Positions 7,430 through 12,083 of a stretch of 12,083 nucleotides of DNA are shown here, one piece after another. How positions within the stretch are numbered: position 1 is the first letter of the stretch; each line of letters starts with the position of its first letter. Source of the DNA: an uncultured Porphyromonadaceae bacterium (lineage in GTDB: Bacteria; Bacteroidota; Bacteroidia; Bacteroidales; Muribaculaceae). The position numbers were made by a program, and so were the translations under genes. The notes below the pieces were generated by a model. It worked only from the letters and a program-made list of their open reading frames with translations, ran no database searches and was not told the origin of the DNA. The stretch spans positions 1 to 12,083 of the forward strand of contig CAJMDR010000033.1 of the NCBI GenBank assembly GCA_905212215.1, written 5' to 3'.

Positions 7430-9307
7430 ATGAACTGTAAACTGATACGATTAGCCCGTACGATAGCACTTCTTTTCCTGCTTTCAATAGGCATGGCGAA
7501 GGTGCAGGCTGTGCCTGCCTATCCGGGCGTGTTGACCATGACCCAGCCCGACGGCACTCCGATCCGTGTGCTTCTGTACGGCGATGAAAGGGGGCATTAT
7601 TATACTTCCGAGTATGGTGAGGTGCTTCTTGAAACAGCCGATGGTTTCCGCTACGCCGAGATTGACGCTGAAGGGAACATTCAGGAAGGACCAAAGGTCG
7701 TTCCCGGAAAGCGTATGTGTGCCGATATGCGCGTTCAGGGTCAGCTGTTGCGGAAGATGCAGGAGAAAATCAGTAGCGCACCCGCAAAGCATCCTTATGT
7801 AAATAAAGATTTCGAGCCTACGGAGAATGTCCGTACCGAAGGTTCCGGCATGCATCTGCCTTCCGTGCCTCTGCCAGGACTTTTCCCCGGCTCCGACTTC
7901 CCCACAAAAGGGTCGCCGAAGGTGCTTGTGCTGATGGTGGAGTTTCTTGATGTACGCTTCTCCAGTGCCGATGCTCCAGAGACCATCCGCAAACAAATTA
8001 CACAGCGTCATTACAAAGAACGTGAATTCACAGGCTCCGCATACGATTATTATTGCGATGCTTCCATGGAGCAGTTCACTCCACAGTTCGATGTCATTGG
8101 CCCGATAAGGGTATTGGGAACCCAGGCCACTTATGGCGCCAACGTTAACGGAGAAACCGACGCCAATGTGCGCACCATGATTATTCAGGCATGCACCCTG
8201 GCAGGCATGCAGGTGGATTTCTCGCAATACGACAACAACCACGACGGCTATGTCGACAATATCTATGTTATCTATGCCGGCCGTGGAGAGGCATCCGGCG
8301 GTGGAGCCAACACTATCTGGCCTCATTCCTGGGTGATTCCGGATGATATGTCCCCGGTAATTAATGGCGTGAAGCTTGGCTCATACGCTTGCAGCAACGA
8401 ACTGATGCAGTACAATGGCGGTCTGGCCATAGACGGGATCGGTACTTTTTGCCATGAGTTCGGCCATGTTTTAGGTCTGCCTGACCTTTATTCAACCAAT
8501 TATCAGGCTGAGAATCATCCCGGCTCATGGGCTCTGATGGCCTCGGGTAGCTATTCCAATAACTCCCGTACTCCGCCCACGCTCTCGGCCTGGGAACGTT
8601 CGGCTTTAGGATGGCTTAAACCTATTATGCTCGAAAGCGGCGGCGACTACACTTTGCCGGCATCGTTGCTGACTACCAATCAGGCGTATGTGATTCCTAC
8701 ACGCAATGCAAACGAATATTTCACTCTCGAGAACCGCCAGCAATACAGAGGTGACTGGGACGATCGTGTACCTTCCTGGGGTATGCTTGTGTGGCATATC
8801 GACTACAATGCCAATATCTGGAATATGAATGCGGTAAACAATAATCCATATCACCAATATGCCAACATCGTCGAGGCACGCGGCGATGATCTTAATAATG
8901 GTTATCAGATGGAGGATTGCTTCCCCACTTTCGGCCATAATGCCTTCACGGACAAGACTGTCCCGGCTCTGAAAGCATGGGACGGTTCGCTGACCGATAT
9001 CACTCTGCCTTCCATTACCGAAGACAGCGAATGGGGCGATGATGATGAGGATGAACCTTCCTACACCGTGTTCTTCATCGCCATAAGTCATAGCGGAGTT
9101 AGCACCATCGAGGCAGAAGGCGGCGTAACGTTCCATAGCAATGGACTGCAGGTAGAGGCTCAGAATGCACCTGTCGGCACCATGATGTATCTCTATAGTG
9201 TTGATGGTCGTCAGGTAGCTTACGGTCTTGACCGACTGACCGCTCCCGCTCCCGGACTTTATATTGTGAAGTGTGGTAAAGCTACAGCAAAAATGATGCT
9301 GCAATAA
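7430..9307 (+). CDS. Secreted M6 family (immune inhibitor A-like) metalloprotease (625 aa)
   Basis: This is a zinc endopeptidase exported from the cell. A signal peptide covers about residues 1-27 (ending AKVQA), followed by a propeptide-like region (28-130) with the TQPDGTPIRVLLYGDE and YYTSEYGEVL patterns of secreted Bacteroidetes proteases. The catalytic domain carries a likely calcium loop DNNHDGYVD (268-276), the WPH motif shortly after, and the zinc site HEFGHVLGLPD (342-352: H342, E343, H346, D352). A Met-turn-like SWALMASGS follows around M370. An acidic stretch (DDDEDE) precedes the C-terminal beta domain of about 70 residues ending PAPGLYIVKCGKATAKMML, which resembles tails of proteins sorted or anchored at the Bacteroidales cell surface. 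The ATG at 7430 is chosen because it follows the promoter and begins directly with the signal peptide. The gene has its own promoter and terminator. The natural substrate is unknown. Confidence 0.92.
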   Translation: MNCKLIRLARTIALLFLLSIGMAKVQAVPAYPGVLTMTQPDGTPIRVLLYGDERGHYYTSEYGEVLLETADGFRYAEIDAEGNIQEGPKVVPGKRMCADMRVQGQLLRKMQEKISSAPAKHPYVNKDFEPTENVRTEGSGMHLPSVPLPGLFPGSDFPTKGSPKVLVLMVEFLDVRFSSADAPETIRKQITQRHYKEREFTGSAYDYYCDASMEQFTPQFDVIGPIRVLGTQATYGANVNGETDANVRTMIIQACTLAGMQVDFSQYDNNHDGYVDNIYVIYAGRGEASGGGANTIWPHSWVIPDDMSPVINGVKLGSYACSNELMQYNGGLAIDGIGTFCHEFGHVLGLPDLYSTNYQAENHPGSWALMASGSYSNNSRTPPTLSAWERSALGWLKPIMLESGGDYTLPASLLTTNQAYVIPTRNANEYFTLENRQQYRGDWDDRVPSWGMLVWHIDYNANIWNMNAVNNNPYHQYANIVEARGDDLNNGYQMEDCFPTFGHNAFTDKTVPALKAWDGSLTDITLPSITEDSEWGDDDEDEPSYTVFFIAISHSGVSTIEAEGGVTFHSNGLQVEAQNAPVGTMMYLYSVDGRQVAYGLDRLTAPAPGLYIVKCGKATAKMMLQ

Positions 9308-9322
9308 CCGTTATATCTAATA

Positions 9323-9364
9323 CAAAGAGAGCCGCATCCATTTAGTCAGATGCGGCTCTCTTTG
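9323..9364. terminator. Strong bidirectional terminator between convergent genes
   Basis: CAAAGAGAGCCGCATC (9323-9338) and GATGCGGCTCTCTTTG (9349-9364) form a perfect 16-base-pair stem with a 10-base loop. The AAAG/CTTT flanks provide a short U-rich 3' end on both strands. It lies 15 bases after the protease stop. On the other strand it lies 17 bases after the TAA at 9382-9384, which supports that codon as the original end of the minus-strand lipoprotein gene. Confidence 0.85.
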
Positions 9365-9381
9365 TTTCGGTTTCGGTTGGT

Positions 9382-9953
9382 TTAGGCTCCGAATCTCCAG
9401 TTTATCTTGTTTCCTTTGATTTCAATCCATTCGTGGTCAGGATCTGCCAGGCATATCTTTTCTTACTGCGCTTCAGATTTTACTTCTTCCAGTTTCTCGG
9501 GTGCTCCTGCAATTTCTAAAGTAGTGTTCTGCCCCTCATAATGTTCTCCTTTCATTACAGTGCAATAACGGTTTTCATCCGGACGGAGAGTCCAGATTGT
9601 TCGCTGAACGGCGTTCATGGAGCCATCGTAATCCGTTATAGAAAACGGATCTTTGCCACTTACCGATTTGGTAAAGCCGAGTACTTTGAGGAAATTGAGG
9701 TTATCGGCTTTGTAGAGTTGCGGGAAGAGGGAATAATAGCCAAGAATTCTGTTTCTTTCTTGGTGAAATCTTTGCGGATAGAATCGAGTCTGGCGGCTTC
9801 TGAGGCGGCTTCCACTGCTCTGATGGAGTCTTCGCGGGCGATAGAGTCCAGGCGTGCCTGTTCTGCTTCGGCCTTGGAGTTGCCGGAGCATGAGCCGGGA
9901 TTCAGTGCAAGGGTTGCGAGCATGAAAATACTCAGGGAGAATTTGAGTTTCAT
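9382..9953 (-). pseudogene. Lipoprotein of unknown function, broken by a frameshift and an in-frame stop
   Basis: The ATG at 9953-9951 starts a signal sequence with a likely lipidated cysteine (LNPGSC, C22; a relaxed lipobox). A charged helical stretch with repeated RLDSI and EDSIR units follows (about 33-62), common in Bacteroidales lipoproteins. This frame is read to about KKETEFL, after which the sensible sequence continues in another frame (GYYSLFPQLYKADNLNFLKVLGF). Loss of one base near 9740, for example one G of an original GGG, restores a single frame. The second frame meets TAA at 9463-9465 (after EEVKSEAQ) but reads on sensibly as EKICLADPDHEWIEIKGN...WRFGA to a TAA at 9382-9384, just before the terminator. 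Repaired length is about 190 residues. The promoter at 10004-10035 is intact. The function is unknown. One frameshift could be a sequencing slip, but the added stop makes true decay more likely. Confidence 0.75.
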
Positions 9954-10003
9954 GTTGTTTTGATATGTTGTTCCTGATTCTCAGCCGGTATAGGATTTAT
10001 TCC

Positions 10004-10035
10004 CAAAGTTATACATCATCTCTCGTTCCTGCAAA
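10004..10035 (-). promoter_or_regulatory. Promoter of the broken lipoprotein gene
   Basis: On the minus strand, TTTG (10035-10032) is followed after exactly 20 bases by TAACTTTG (10011-10004), a full match to the Bacteroidetes consensus. It lies about 50 bases upstream of the ATG at 9953, so the damaged gene is probably still transcribed. Confidence 0.7.
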
Positions 10036-10096
10036 TCCATTTAATCCATTTTTTGTTCACAGATTTGCGAAAACAACTTCAAGGTATCTGGTGTAG

Positions 10097-11575
<1,479 letters not shown>

Positions 11576-11591
11576 TTCATTCCTCATCATT

Positions 11592-11635
11592 ACAACAAAG
11601 AGGCTGTGTCTTTTCAGACATGGCCTCTTTGTTGT
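11592..11635 (+). terminator. Terminator after enolase
   Basis: ACAACAAAGAGGCTGTGTC (11592-11610) pairs with GACATGGCCTCTTTGTTGT (11617-11635) through 19 base pairs including two G-U wobbles, closing a 6-base loop. The U-rich 3' arm (CTTTGTTGT) stands in for a separate T tract. It lies 16 bases after the enolase stop. Confidence 0.75.
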
Positions 11636-11750
11636 GAAAGTGTAATTTTGAAGGACGGAATTTCTAAGGCTAATAATTCTCTATGTTGTTGCTCTTCAGG
11701 AGTATAAATCCGCAGTGTTTATATACTATGATCCGGGTCCTGGGTTGCCG

Positions 11751-11769
11751 GCCTCCGCTTGGCGGAGGC
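11751..11769. terminator. GC-rich hairpin between convergent enolase and trpS genes
   Basis: GCCTCCGC (11751-11758) and GCGGAGGC (11762-11769) form a perfect 8-base-pair stem with a 3-base loop, 27 bases beyond the trpS stop on the minus strand. It may end trpS transcription, but no T tract follows on either strand. It could also be a copy of an interspersed palindrome, which one window cannot show. Confidence 0.35.
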
Positions 11770-11796
11770 AAACGTCAGCCTTTACAAAAGAGCTTC

Positions 11797-12083
11797 TCAG
11801 AGCTTGCGAATGCCCATTATTTCTTTCACCTCATGGAGCGTCTTGGCAGCCGTCTCGCGGGCTCTTTCGGCGCCCTGGCGTGCTATACGGCTAAGATATT
11901 CGTCGTTGGAACGGATGTCGTTGATACGCTCACGGATAGGGGTAGTGACGCGCAGTATATCCTCCGCCAACTGTTTCTTAAGGTCGCCGTAGCGTATGCT
12001 GCAGTCGGCATAAGCCTGCTTGAAGTGCTGGAGTGTTTCCGGTTCGCTGACCAACTCCATCAGAGTGAAGAGGTTGGCGATAG
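11797..12083 (-). CDS. trpS: Tryptophanyl-tRNA synthetase, C-terminal part (partial, runs off right edge)
   Basis: The visible 95 complete codons encode the C-terminal helical region of tryptophanyl-tRNA synthetase, which charges tRNA-Trp with tryptophan in the cytoplasm. Open frame continues to the window edge without a stop, so the ATG at 12060-12058 is internal: the sequence before it (ANLFTLMELVSEP) fits the family. The diagnostic stretch is YGDLKKQLAEDILRVTTPIRER, followed by DEYLSRIARQGAERARETA and the ending EVKEIMGIRKL, all typical of the bacterial TrpS tail. The catalytic HIGH-like and KMSKS motifs lie outside the window. The gene converges on enolase, with a GC-rich hairpin between them. 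Confidence 0.88.
   Translation of the reverse strand, partial: IANLFTLMELVSEPETLQHFKQAYADCSIRYGDLKKQLAEDILRVTTPIRERINDIRSNDEYLSRIARQGAERARETAAKTLHEVKEIMGIRKL

Noticed and set aside
7484..8326. 280-codon minus-strand open frame
   Set aside because: Antisense to the M6 protease, whose sense frame has clear catalytic motifs.
9541..9963. 140-codon uninterrupted plus-strand frame opposite the broken lipoprotein gene
   Set aside because: Considered because the minus strand is frameshifted, but the minus strand has a consensus promoter, a signal sequence with cysteine and a terminator, while the plus frame has none of these.

Overview
The window looks like chromosomal DNA from a member of the Bacteroidales (Bacteroides/Prevotella/Muribaculaceae type). 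The evidence is several promoters with the Bacteroidetes pattern TTTG, then 20 bases, then TAnnTTTG; start codons without Shine-Dalgarno sequences; a TonB-linked outer-membrane beta-barrel receptor; an M6-type secreted metalloprotease with a sorting-like tail; and an enolase of the Bacteroides sequence type. I see no rRNA, tRNA, CRISPR array, insertion sequence or phage gene.

Left part (1-3232, minus strand): one promoter at 3201-3232 drives a 919-residue protein of unknown function (311-3070). A family 2 glycosyltransferase follows 28 bases later and runs off the left edge. The large protein appears to have beta-rich, OB-fold-like modules at its N-terminus and in its C-terminal half, separated by a long helical region.

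Middle part (3404-9364, plus strand): this is a block of exported or outer-membrane products. It holds a small fibronectin-type-III secreted protein broken by a frameshift (3511-4045), a secreted 168-residue protein of unknown function (4179-4685) with a clear terminator, a TonB-dependent-type receptor (4819-7311), and an M6 metalloprotease (7430-9307) with its own promoter and a strong terminator. The protease and receptor could serve peptide or protein scavenging, but only their proximity suggests it.

Right part (9323-12083): a minus-strand lipoprotein gene (9382-9953) retains its promoter and terminator but has both a frameshift and an in-frame stop. Next come intact enolase (10292-11575, plus) with its terminator, and the C-terminal third or less of tryptophanyl-tRNA synthetase (minus), which runs off the right edge.

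The main points of interest are the uncharacterised 919-residue protein, the two damaged genes for exported proteins, and starts that promoter positions help correct. I found no convincing novel multi-gene system.
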